Position numbers and translations under genes: made by a program
Notes under the pieces: generated by a model
Told to the model about the DNA's origin: nothing
Databases searched by the model: none
The model's input: only the letters and a program-made list of their open reading frames with translations
Shown here: one piece after another, positions 10,075 to 18,565 of the stretch
Layout: each line of letters starts with the position of its first letter
Position numbering within the stretch: position 1 is the first letter of the stretch
NCBI GenBank assembly: GCA_029946065.1
Contig: JAQSDU010000007.1
Span: 186,001-250,000, forward strand
From: Flavobacterium sp.
GTDB lineage: Bacteria; Bacteroidota; Bacteroidia; Flavobacteriales; Flavobacteriaceae
Length of the DNA: 64,000 nt
Direction of reading: 5' to 3'

Positions 10075-12507
10075 ATGAAAAATCTCCTTCAAGCAGCCGC
10101 ATCCTTATTATTTTGCGGATTTATGTCGGCTCAGACGAACAAAATCAGCGGAAAAATCACCAATTCAGAAGCAAAACCCATTGATGCAATTCTTGTGTCA
10201 CTGCTTGCGGCGAACGATAATTTGCTTATAAAAACTACTTTTTCAGAGCCTGATGGGCGCTTCCAATTCGACAACCTTTCCAATAATAGTTATATTGTTG
10301 TAATCGAAGATCCAAACTACAAATTCTACAAAAGTGAAACAATTTTAATCAATGGAAATAACTTTTCATTGCCAGATATTCAGTTCAAAAATATGGAGAA
10401 GAATGAGCTGGCAGAAGTCGTAATCGTAAAAAAGAAACCATTCGTAGAACAAAAAATAGACCGCACGGTTGTCAATGTCGATGCGATGATTTCGAATGCC
10501 GGCTCCAACGCCATGGATGTCATGGAAAAATCTCCGGGGATTTTAATCGACCAGAACGGCACAATAACCTTCAAAGGTAAAACTGGCGTTTCTGTTTTTA
10601 TCGACGACAAGCCGACGTATCTTTCAGGAGCTGATCTTGAAGCCTATCTAAAGTCACTTCCGGCTTCGACCCTGAACCAAATTGAATTCATGACCAATCC
10701 GCCGGCGAAATATGATGCGGCCGGAAGTGCCGGTGTAATCAATATCAAAACAAAAAAAAGTAAAGCCAAAGGTTTTAACGGAAGCCTGTCTTCGCGATTT
10801 TCAAAAGGTAAAAAAGACGTGAACCGTAACAGCCTAAACCTTAATTATACCAATGGAAAGATAAGATTGTATGGCAATGCAGGTTTTGCGTCGCAGGAAT
10901 CCATTACCGATTTGTATATTTTTAGGAGGTATAAAAATGACGACCAAAGCACGAAAACATTGTTCTATCAAAATACCTTGTTGACAGGAAAGAATAAATC
11001 TGCTAATGCAAAAATCGGACTTGATTATTATGTTTCCGATAAAACCACTTTGGGAATTAGTTTCACAGGACTTTCGCAATCAGGGCACAATAAATCCAAC
11101 GGCAGCAGCGAATTGACAAACGCCGAATCTGTTCTTGATTCTACGATTGTAGCTGATAACAACGAAAACAAGAAATTCAAAAATGGCGGAATTACGCTGA
11201 ATTACAGCCATGAATTTAACGGCGGAAAAATACTCACCGCCGATGCCGATTTCCTGAATTATTCCGATGCAATTTCGCAGCGTTACAGGAATTATGTTTA
11301 CCAGCCGGATAATTCCCTAAGCAGCAGCGATGAATCAACAGGGGAACTTCCTTCAAAAATTTCGATTTATACGTTCAAGGCCGATTATGTACATCCGATG
11401 AAAAAGGAAGCATCGTTTGATACCGGCTACAAAGCGAGTTATTCTAAAACCGATAATGTCGCCGATTATTCAGATATTATTGATGGAAATGCCGTTCCGA
11501 ATTATGACACCAGCAACCATTTTCAATACGACGAAGTCATCCATGCTTTTTATTTCAACTTCAATAAAAGTTACCAACGTTTTTCGTTTCAGGCCGGATT
11601 ACGCCTGGAAAGTACAATTTCAAAAGGCAATCAATTGGGCAATATTGAGAAACCGGCTTCCCGATTTGAAAGAGATTATACGAATCTTTTTCCAACCGCT
11701 TATGTGATGTATAAATTGGATTCGATTGGCAATAATAGTTTGGTGCTTTCTTATGGAAAACGCATCAATCGTCCGTATTATCAGGATTTGAATCCGTTTT
11801 TGAGTCCGCTGGATAAATTTACTTTCTATTCCGGAAATCCATACCTGAATCCGTCTTTTGCGCATAATCTTGAATTTTCGTATCGTTTCAAAAGCATTTT
11901 CAGCACCACCCTGAGCTATTCAAAATCGAAAGACGAAATCAACGAAACGATCGAAATCAACGACGGAATTTACTACAGTCGTCCCGGAAATATCGGTAAA
12001 AGTCAATACCTGAGCCTCAATGCACAATCAGATTTTGAGGTTACGAAATGGCTATCTGCGGGCATTTATACTGAAGTGACACATACCGATTACAAAAGCG
12101 ATTTATACACCGAAGGGCTAAATTCATCGGGAACATTTTTCTCATTTTCAGGAAACACTCGTTTTATGATTGATAAAGGTTGGTCGGCGGAAATGGTCGG
12201 ACGTTACACCTCGGAGATCACCTCCTCGCAGTTCACTTTAGGCGCGCTCGGGACAATCAACATCGGCATTCAAAAAAAAATATTTCACGATCAGGGTTCA
12301 CTGAAATTTTCGGTCAATGACATTTTCTATACCAGTATACGAAATGGCGTCATTAACAATCTGAAAAATACCGATGCGACTTGGAAGAACAAACCGGATA
12401 GTCGTTTTGTTGCATTGACATTTGTTTACAGCTTTGGGAAAACGTTCCAATCAAAAAGCAGAGAACGTTCGGGGGCGGAAGAGGAGCAGGGTAGGGTGAA
12501 GAATTAA
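10075..12507 (+). CDS. TonB-dependent outer-membrane receptor, OMP_b-brl family
   Basis: An 810-residue outer-membrane beta barrel with a signal peptide (MKNLLQAAASLLFCGFMSAQ). It opens with a carboxypeptidase-D regulatory-like domain (about 22-105), then a plug domain (about 110-225; VMEKSPGILIDQNGTITFKGKTG is split over residues 150-175), then a C-terminal barrel with typical alternating aromatic strands. It starts 63 bases after the M56 gene on the same strand, so this receptor may be a target of the BlaI/M56 switch. The substrate cannot be told from sequence. No SusD partner is adjacent, which argues against a polysaccharide-utilisation locus. Confidence 0.9.
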   Translation: MKNLLQAAASLLFCGFMSAQTNKISGKITNSEAKPIDAILVSLLAANDNLLIKTTFSEPDGRFQFDNLSNNSYIVVIEDPNYKFYKSETILINGNNFSLPDIQFKNMEKNELAEVVIVKKKPFVEQKIDRTVVNVDAMISNAGSNAMDVMEKSPGILIDQNGTITFKGKTGVSVFIDDKPTYLSGADLEAYLKSLPASTLNQIEFMTNPPAKYDAAGSAGVINIKTKKSKAKGFNGSLSSRFSKGKKDVNRNSLNLNYTNGKIRLYGNAGFASQESITDLYIFRRYKNDDQSTKTLFYQNTLLTGKNKSANAKIGLDYYVSDKTTLGISFTGLSQSGHNKSNGSSELTNAESVLDSTIVADNNENKKFKNGGITLNYSHEFNGGKILTADADFLNYSDAISQRYRNYVYQPDNSLSSSDESTGELPSKISIYTFKADYVHPMKKEASFDTGYKASYSKTDNVADYSDIIDGNAVPNYDTSNHFQYDEVIHAFYFNFNKSYQRFSFQAGLRLESTISKGNQLGNIEKPASRFERDYTNLFPTAYVMYKLDSIGNNSLVLSYGKRINRPYYQDLNPFLSPLDKFTFYSGNPYLNPSFAHNLEFSYRFKSIFSTTLSYSKSKDEINETIEINDGIYYSRPGNIGKSQYLSLNAQSDFEVTKWLSAGIYTEVTHTDYKSDLYTEGLNSSGTFFSFSGNTRFMIDKGWSAEMVGRYTSEITSSQFTLGALGTINIGIQKKIFHDQGSLKFSVNDIFYTSIRNGVINNLKNTDATWKNKPDSRFVALTFVYSFGKTFQSKSRERSGAEEEQGRVKN

Positions 12508-12696
12508 AATTGAAGCGAATAATCCCAAATTTCTATCATTATTTGCATGTAAAATTTCTAATTGCAGAACGGTTAAAATTTTAAATATTGAAATTTGAAC
12601 ATCGTTTGTCATTAAGGATTTGTCATTTGGAATTTCTATTTGCTATTTGGGATTTACTTTTCGTAAATTTGCCTTCATTAAAGAAATCTCCAGATC

Positions 12697-13287
12697 ATGA
12701 TGTTACGACTACAACTGCCAACAGATCCAAGATGGGTTAATATCGTTGAAAAAAATATTGAGGAAATCCTTACCGATCATGCATGGTGCGAACAGAAAGC
12801 GGCTTCCAACGCTATTACCATTATCACCATCAATTCTGAATATCCTGATTTGGTGACCGATATGTTGGCTTTGGCGAAAGAAGAAATCGAGCATTTTGAA
12901 ATGGTACACGAAATCATCAAAAAACGCGGTTTGAAACTCGGTCGCGAACGCAAAGACGAATATGTTGGCGAATTGGCACAATACATGAAAAAAAGCAATA
13001 ACGGCAGCCGTGTTTCCGGATTTGTTGAGCGATTGCTTTTTTCGGCAATGATTGAAGCCAGAAGTTGTGAGCGTTTTAAAGTACTTTCAGAAAATATCAA
13101 CGATCCGGAATTATCCGCTTTTTATCGTGATTTGATGGAAAGCGAAGCCGGACATTATACTACTTTCATAACTTACGCCAGAAAATACGGACAAGGTATT
13201 GACGTAGAGAAAAGATGGCGCGAATGGCTGGAATTTGAAGCTTCGGTGATTGCGAATTATGGAAAAGGAGAGACAATTCATGGGTAA
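12697..13287 (+). CDS. miaE: tRNA-(ms2io6A37) hydroxylase MiaE
   Basis: A 196-residue nonheme diiron monooxygenase that hydroxylates the isopentenyl side chain of ms2i6A37 in tRNAs reading U-starting codons. The ferritin-like four-helix fold shows paired iron ligands as two E-x-x-H sets: EEIEHFEMVHE near residue 66 and ESEAGHYTTF near residue 147. Either of the adjacent ATG codons at 12697 and 12700 could be used. It stands alone between the TonB receptor and a GNAT gene. MiaA and MiaB are not in the window. Confidence 0.93.
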   Translation: MMLRLQLPTDPRWVNIVEKNIEEILTDHAWCEQKAASNAITIITINSEYPDLVTDMLALAKEEIEHFEMVHEIIKKRGLKLGRERKDEYVGELAQYMKKSNNGSRVSGFVERLLFSAMIEARSCERFKVLSENINDPELSAFYRDLMESEAGHYTTFITYARKYGQGIDVEKRWREWLEFEASVIANYGKGETIHG

Positions 13288-13332
13288 TTAGTTAAAATTT
13301 GAAAGTTAAAATCGAAAAATCAAAAAGGAAAT

Positions 13333-13830
13333 ATGGTTACAATTGTTCCAGCAACTATTGAAGATTTTTCTATAATTCGTCAAATTGCACATACAACATG
13401 GCCAATTGCTTACGGGCATATTTTGCCGAAAGTACAGCTAGATTATATGCTTGGCATTTTTTATTCGACGGAAACGCTGACGCAGAATCTTAGCGAAAAA
13501 GGGCATTTTTTTATGTTGGCGAAAGACGGGGAGAACATGCTTGGTTTTACTTCTTTTGAGCACAATTACAACCACAAAAATGTCACACATATCCACAAAC
13601 TCTATATTTTGCCTGAAACGCAAGGAAAAGGAATAGGGAAATTGCTTATTGAAGCTGTTGAAAAAGTGGCACAAAACTATCATTCTGATGCGATTACTTT
13701 AAACGTAAACCGCTTCAACAAAGCACAGGGATTTTACAAAAAAATCGGTTTTGAAATCACAGCAACAGTTGATGTACAATTGGATCACGGTTACCTGATG
13801 GAAGATTATATTATGACTAAAATGCTTTAA
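13333..13830 (+). CDS. GNAT-family N-acetyltransferase
   Basis: A 165-residue acetyl-CoA-dependent acyltransferase. The acetyl-CoA loop reads LPETQGKGIGKLLIE near residues 97-111 (Q-x-x-G-x-G), and NVNRFNKAQGFYKKIGFE near 123-140 is the classic motif B. The substrate cannot be predicted. It follows miaE by 45 bases on the same strand and may be co-transcribed. Confidence 0.9.
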   Translation: MVTIVPATIEDFSIIRQIAHTTWPIAYGHILPKVQLDYMLGIFYSTETLTQNLSEKGHFFMLAKDGENMLGFTSFEHNYNHKNVTHIHKLYILPETQGKGIGKLLIEAVEKVAQNYHSDAITLNVNRFNKAQGFYKKIGFEITATVDVQLDHGYLMEDYIMTKML

Positions 13831-13873
13831 GAACGCATTATTCTATTGCTTTTTTGAGAAATTTATCCAGCCA

Positions 13874-14473
13874 TTAACAAATCACCAAATCGTGTTTAAA
13901 AAGCAATCCTTTCACACCTTCTAACGCAAAAATCGCTTTCTTCAATTTTGTTTTTTCTGGATCGATGGTGTAGTTATAGCTCGTCTTAAAATTGGCTTTG
14001 TTCGCAATCGCACCGGCAAATTCCGAGCGGTACAAATCGCAATTTTCAAAATTTACACCTGTTAAATCTGTTTTCATAAAATCAACAGCGATGATGCTGC
14101 AATTGGTGAAAGTGGTGCCCTTTATTTTTAGCGTATAAAACTTCGAAAAATCCAAAATACAATTGTTAAAATGGATTTCAAAAATGAGCTTGTCGCACAT
14201 CGCAAAGTTCACGTCTTGAATTTTACAATCATTGAAATGCACCGTCCTAAAAGCGACGTAGTTGATTTTGGCTCCGGAAAAAATACAATTATTAAAAATA
14301 CAATCGATAAATGTAACGGCCAAAAACGTAGCGCGGGAAAAATCACAATCGTCAAAAGTACAACCTTCGAATTCCTTAAAATTTGCTTCGTCAACATCAT
14401 AGATGACTTGGCTGTATTGTTTTTCGAAAATATAATCGGTTGTCGGCAATGAAGAATAGGGTTTAAAGTTCAA
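13874..14473 (-). CDS. Pentapeptide-repeat protein, Qnr/McbG-like
   Basis: A 199-residue protein built of A(D/N)LXX-type pentapeptides (CTFDDCDFSRATF, CIFNNCIFSGAKI, DLTGVNFENCDLYRSEFAGA), forming a right-handed quadrilateral beta helix. Length and break pattern resemble Qnr-type proteins, some of which mimic DNA and protect gyrase from quinolones. That activity is only a possibility here. It is convergent with the GNAT gene, with 43 bases between the stops. Confidence 0.88.
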   Translation of the reverse strand: MNFKPYSSLPTTDYIFEKQYSQVIYDVDEANFKEFEGCTFDDCDFSRATFLAVTFIDCIFNNCIFSGAKINYVAFRTVHFNDCKIQDVNFAMCDKLIFEIHFNNCILDFSKFYTLKIKGTTFTNCSIIAVDFMKTDLTGVNFENCDLYRSEFAGAIANKANFKTSYNYTIDPEKTKLKKAIFALEGVKGLLFKHDLVIC

Positions 14474-14548
14474 AGTTGCACATTTTGTGTAAAACGGGAG
14501 CGTAAAAATCGGTTTAATTTTTGCAAACTACTTCAAATTCTCGTTAAA

Positions 14549-14576
14549 CTTTCTGATTTAGACTTTCTGATTTAGA
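14549..14576. repeat. Perfect 14-bp tandem duplication
   Basis: CTTTCTGATTTAGA occurs twice head to tail (14549-14562 and 14563-14576) in the gap between the pentapeptide gene and the MFS gene. Confidence 0.9.
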
Positions 14577-14705
14577 CTATTTTGACACTATTATAATGTG
14601 TTTTTTTTGCGAAAGCTGTAAATTCGCAACATTAAAAGTGTAAAGTTTAAGTTGTAAAGTGGCAGTATAACTTCAAACATAAAACTTTAAACCTTAAACT
14701 AAGAT

Positions 14706-15995
14706 ATGGAATCAGAGCAGCCAACGCCAATACCGCCCAACGGATTTTTAGGGAAAAATCCATCGCTCAAAATAAAAGAATTTCAGTCATATCTGAGTTT
14801 GCGACTTGGTATTATTTTTGGACTGAACATGCAATCGACAGTCATTTATTATTGGGTTTATCATTTGACGAATGACAAGCTTTCTCTTGGTTTGGTTGGC
14901 CTTGCAGAAGTAATTCCAGCGATTCTTTGCTCTTTTTTTTCCGGGCATTTTGTCGATTTGAATGAGAAACGAAAAATGGTCACTTGGTGTCTTTTCGGAT
15001 ATATTTTAGTGGGAATTTGCCTTTTTGTGCTAGCGCTTCCAGCTTCTGAAAACAATCTTGAGCAACAATCTTTATTATATTTAATTTACTTTTTTGTATT
15101 TCTTGGCGGTGCATTGCGATCGTTTTATAGTCCGTCGATGTTCGCGCTTTTTGGACTTGTTGTGCCGCGACAGCACTATCCGAACGCCACAAGTTGGAGC
15201 AGTATGGCGTGGCAACTGGGTTCGGTTTTAGGACCTTTATCGGCCGGATTTTTTATAGCAGCTTTCAGTATTCCCGTGAGTCTTTTTGCTGTTTTGTGTT
15301 TTGAATTACTGATGTTATTGCCGCTTTTTACAATTGCGGTCAAGCCGATTGTAAAAAAGGAAAAGGAACCCGTTTTGCAGAGTGTGACGGAAGGATTAAA
15401 ATTCGTCTGGAAAACGCCAGCTTTATTGTCTGCGTTGTGTCTCGATATGTTTTCTGTGCTTTTCGGAGGTGCGGTAGCTTTGCTTCCGGTTTACCAAAAA
15501 GAAATCCTGCACGTGAACGAAATGGGGTTCGGAATCCTGCGTTCGGCACCCGGAATTGGTGCTTTGCTGACACTTGGATTGCTTGCATTTCTACCATTAA
15601 GAACCTATCCTGGACGCAAACTTTTCTTTTGTGTTGCGGGATTTGCAGTCTCTATCATTATTTTTGGAATATCGACTAATTTCTACCTTTCGTTTGCGAT
15701 GTTGCTTTGTTCCGGAATGTTCGATGCGGTTAGCGTGGTTATTCGCAGCACCATTTTGCAATTAATGACACCGGATCATATGCGCGGACGCGTATCGGCT
15801 GTCAATACGATGTTCGTTAGCTCTTCCAATGAATTGGGTGATTTTGAAAGCGGCGTTATGGCAAATTGGCTCGGAACGGTAAGGGCGGTTGTTACAGGCG
15901 GTTGTATCACTTTAGGTGTTGTTGTTTATACTTTTTTCAGGGCACCGCAACTGCGTAATTTTTCATTTGAAGAGAAAAAAGACGATGAATTATAA
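14706..15995 (+). CDS. MFS exporter, MFS_3/enterobactin-exporter type
   Basis: A 429-residue inner-membrane transporter with about 12 hydrophobic segments. Family features are the cytoplasmic motif DLNEKRKMV after segment 2, a Ser/Trp-rich segment (NATSWSSMAWQLGSVLGPLSAGF split near 155-180), and HMRGRVSAVNTMFVSSSNELGDFESG near 355-380, typical of the EntS-like MFS_3 subfamily. The N-terminus is hydrophilic for about 25 residues. Substrate unknown; siderophores or drugs are common in this subfamily. Transcribed alone. Confidence 0.9.
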   Translation: MESEQPTPIPPNGFLGKNPSLKIKEFQSYLSLRLGIIFGLNMQSTVIYYWVYHLTNDKLSLGLVGLAEVIPAILCSFFSGHFVDLNEKRKMVTWCLFGYILVGICLFVLALPASENNLEQQSLLYLIYFFVFLGGALRSFYSPSMFALFGLVVPRQHYPNATSWSSMAWQLGSVLGPLSAGFFIAAFSIPVSLFAVLCFELLMLLPLFTIAVKPIVKKEKEPVLQSVTEGLKFVWKTPALLSALCLDMFSVLFGGAVALLPVYQKEILHVNEMGFGILRSAPGIGALLTLGLLAFLPLRTYPGRKLFFCVAGFAVSIIIFGISTNFYLSFAMLLCSGMFDAVSVVIRSTILQLMTPDHMRGRVSAVNTMFVSSSNELGDFESGVMANWLGTVRAVVTGGCITLGVVVYTFFRAPQLRNFSFEEKKDDEL

Positions 15996-16145
15996 TCAGA
16001 TGGTTTTTATTGCCATTATTTTCTAAATCATACTTTCTGTATAGGTCGATTTTATTAATCAAGTCTGATTTTTGCGGTTCTTTTTATTGAAAGTACTTGG
16101 CTGTCCTCGCGTCGGCTTAATTGTAAAAATTATTTTCGCATACAA

Positions 16146-16889
16146 TTACTTGTGATTTATTTTTTTAAATTCCTTAAAAACAAGCACAAACATGATGATG
16201 CAAAGGCATAATGAGGAGATTGAAGTCCCAAAGTCAAGTCCGCCTTTATCAATCGGCTTAGTGAGGAAATCGCCAAACGTCGCACCAAAAGGTCTGGTTA
16301 ATACGAAAGCCAGCCAAAAAAGCAATATGCTTGAAATTTTTGTAAAAAAATGTGCTAACGTGATCAATAGGAGTAGCGTTCCAATTAAAATTGCGCCGCC
16401 GGAAAAACCCAATCCGGAGTTGTCTGCCAAGAAATCTCCGAGTGCGGTTCCTAAAGTATTCGAAACCAAAATCGCAATCCAATAGAAACTTTCTGATCGT
16501 ACGGATTTAATAGCGGTTACCGAAAGTGATTTTTCGGTTGCTTTCCATACCAATAAAATACAAATTAGCATGGAAATTAAAATGAGAGACCCTTTGGCAT
16601 AACCTAACCCCAGCGTCCTGTCCATAAAATCAGAGATTGTCGTCCCTGCTGTGCTTGTGGTAATGATGACGAGCCAATACGTAATAGGACTATATTTTTT
16701 AGAGCAAATTTGAATGAAAAATGCTAAAAAGAAAAGCGACAAGAAAATTATAGAACTCAATAGATAGCCAAGTTGTAATGTTTGTGCCAATAAATCGCCT
16801 CCGGTTTCTCCGAGTGTGGTGGCACAAATTTTCGTTATCCAAAAAGCAATGGTAATTTCCGGTAGCTTGTTCAAAACCGTTTTTGACAT
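16146..16889 (-). CDS. COG4705-type membrane protein with four internal repeats
   Basis: A 247-residue inner-membrane protein with about eight hydrophobic segments in four two-helix units. Each unit starts with a variant of T-x-x-G-x-x-x-G/S-D-(F/L): TTLGETGGDLL (res 25), TTSTAGTTISDFM (76), SNTLGTALGDFLA (143) and TRPFGATFGDFLT (205). This matches the uncharacterised COG4705 repeat family. The repeats suggest a symmetric small-molecule or ion channel or transporter, but no function is established to my knowledge. Confidence 0.82.
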   Translation of the reverse strand: MSKTVLNKLPEITIAFWITKICATTLGETGGDLLAQTLQLGYLLSSIIFLSLFFLAFFIQICSKKYSPITYWLVIITTSTAGTTISDFMDRTLGLGYAKGSLILISMLICILLVWKATEKSLSVTAIKSVRSESFYWIAILVSNTLGTALGDFLADNSGLGFSGGAILIGTLLLLITLAHFFTKISSILLFWLAFVLTRPFGATFGDFLTKPIDKGGLDFGTSISSLCLCIIMFVLVFKEFKKINHK

Positions 16890-17076
16890 TTTTGTTTTTT
16901 ATAAAGTTATCAAATGTTGCTATTGCATTTGGGATAAATTGTGAATTTTATTCTGTTAGGTTCTTGAGTTGCGCTTCAATATCAGCTAAGGTCGAAAGCT
17001 TTATGATTTTTTGGATTCCGAACCGTTGAAAGAGTAATTAAATAGCGGCTTGTACTGGAATAATAACAAATTGCTT

Positions 17077-17502
17077 TTATCTGCTGGCTTTATTTATTAT
17101 GAATTGAGAATAATTTAAGCAACTTAGAGATTCTTTAACTTTATAAACATCTATTCGTTTAGTAAACTCATATTTTCTTGTTACAAAACAATCTAAAGTA
17201 TCTTTTTTAAGATGAATGAAATGATAGTAAAAGTTATTCTTAGCATTGAATTTTTCAAACCGTGACTCAATAATTGTAAAACCTCTTTTTTCCAAAATTG
17301 AAGAAAATATTGACTTTTCAAGTTTCATTTGGTTTTCCAGTATATCCTTTTTGTCGAATGGGATTTCCACTTCCACTGTTTGATAATTTTGATATTTAAT
17401 TACTACATCAGCAATTTCTTCATAGTAATTTTCTGAATTTTTGGATTCATTATTTCTACTACTGGTAAAACAGAAAAACAGAATAATTAAAAAATATTTC
17501 AT
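17077..17502 (-). CDS. Small secreted protein, unknown
   Basis: A 141-residue protein with an N-terminal signal segment (MKYFLIILFFCFTSS). The rest is charged and beta-rich with no recognisable domain. The Cys in FFC is followed by FTSS rather than a clean lipobox, so lipidation is uncertain. It is a lone gene in an AT-rich stretch with low-identity surroundings. Confidence 0.6.
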   Translation of the reverse strand: MKYFLIILFFCFTSSRNNESKNSENYYEEIADVVIKYQNYQTVEVEIPFDKKDILENQMKLEKSIFSSILEKRGFTIIESRFEKFNAKNNFYYHFIHLKKDTLDCFVTRKYEFTKRIDVYKVKESLSCLNYSQFIINKASR

Positions 17503-17690
17503 AGTTTGTTAGTTTATTGAATATGAATAAGTTATGAACTGACGTCGATGTATTTGCGATGTTGCGGCAGTTTCGGATCCGAGTGCTTTCAGTGACCCAA
17601 AACGAAGTTATAGAAAAAATTGGTTCAATTTGCACAAGTTTACCGTAATATCGTCAAAACCTATGTCGTGCGCGGTTATGTATTTATTGA

Positions 17691-18254
17691 TTAATCAATT
17701 GATTTCATTCGTAATTTGAGCCGTTCAAATATTGCTACAAAAACTAAACTCATAATTGCTAATAATAGTCCTTGTAAAAATATTACTGCTACAATGCATT
17801 GAATGCTCGGTAAATCGGATTTTTTTTCGAATGGAGAATAATCGCTGTGTAAGCTGGTTACTATTATAACAAAACGTTCAAAATAAGCACCGATTTTCAT
17901 AAGAAACGAAATCAACATCACATAAAGGAAATTTGAGCCTAGCTTTTTAATCAATAATGTAAAAGGTATAACAATAGCTGACAAAGTCATTAGCCAATAG
18001 AAAATCATATATGGTCCGGTCGCCCTATCAAAGAAAGCCATTTCTTCTGAAAAAAATATAGATGAAATCACAAAATGAAAAAGTGTAATTGTTGTGTATC
18101 CAATAATTACCCAACGAATTAGATTAAGGGATTTTTTAGTTTTAAACTTATCCTTAAATGCAACGTGAATTACAAATAAACTCAATACTAGCGGAACCAA
18201 ACAAAATATCAGATTTATATCTATTATTTTTATAATTCTGTCGTAATTTTCCAT
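17691..18254 (-). CDS. Unknown integral membrane protein
   Basis: A 187-residue protein with five or so hydrophobic segments (about 12-30, 45-68, 80-100, 108-128, 150-175) and no motif I recognise. Lone gene, same strand as the two unknown genes before it. About 310 bases separate it from the divergent ABC exporter. Confidence 0.6.
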   Translation of the reverse strand: MENYDRIIKIIDINLIFCLVPLVLSLFVIHVAFKDKFKTKKSLNLIRWVIIGYTTITLFHFVISSIFFSEEMAFFDRATGPYMIFYWLMTLSAIVIPFTLLIKKLGSNFLYVMLISFLMKIGAYFERFVIIVTSLHSDYSPFEKKSDLPSIQCIVAVIFLQGLLLAIMSLVFVAIFERLKLRMKSID

Positions 18255-18565
18255 TTGATTCGGGCGTTTTTATAGTCGTACACAATTCCCAAATATAAAC
18301 ATTCAAACAATATCAACAATACTGATTAAAAGCTATACACGTACAAAACCAAAAATTCACAATACTTCTAGCATTCAAAAACAGTTTGTTAGAAAGTTAA
18401 ATTATCTTTATTTTCTAATAAAAAATAAGCATGTCAATCAGGCAATATTAGCGAACTTCTAACACCAATCGGCATTAGCTATGGCAATGTAAATAAAAAG
18501 AATGCCGACATAGAAAAGTGCCACAATATAACCGTAATTTTGCACTCTAAATTTACAAGCACTGC
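18255..18565. other. Intergenic gap with ABC exporter promoter element
   Basis: AT-rich gap of 311 bases between divergent genes. TAATTTTG at 18535-18542 matches the TAnnTTTG promoter element and lies 24 bases before the ABC exporter start. I see no gene, tRNA or strong hairpin in the rest. Confidence 0.5.

Noticed and set aside
13874..14473. Quinolone resistance (qnr) gene
   Set aside because: Pentapeptide repeats alone do not show gyrase protection; annotated only as Qnr-like.
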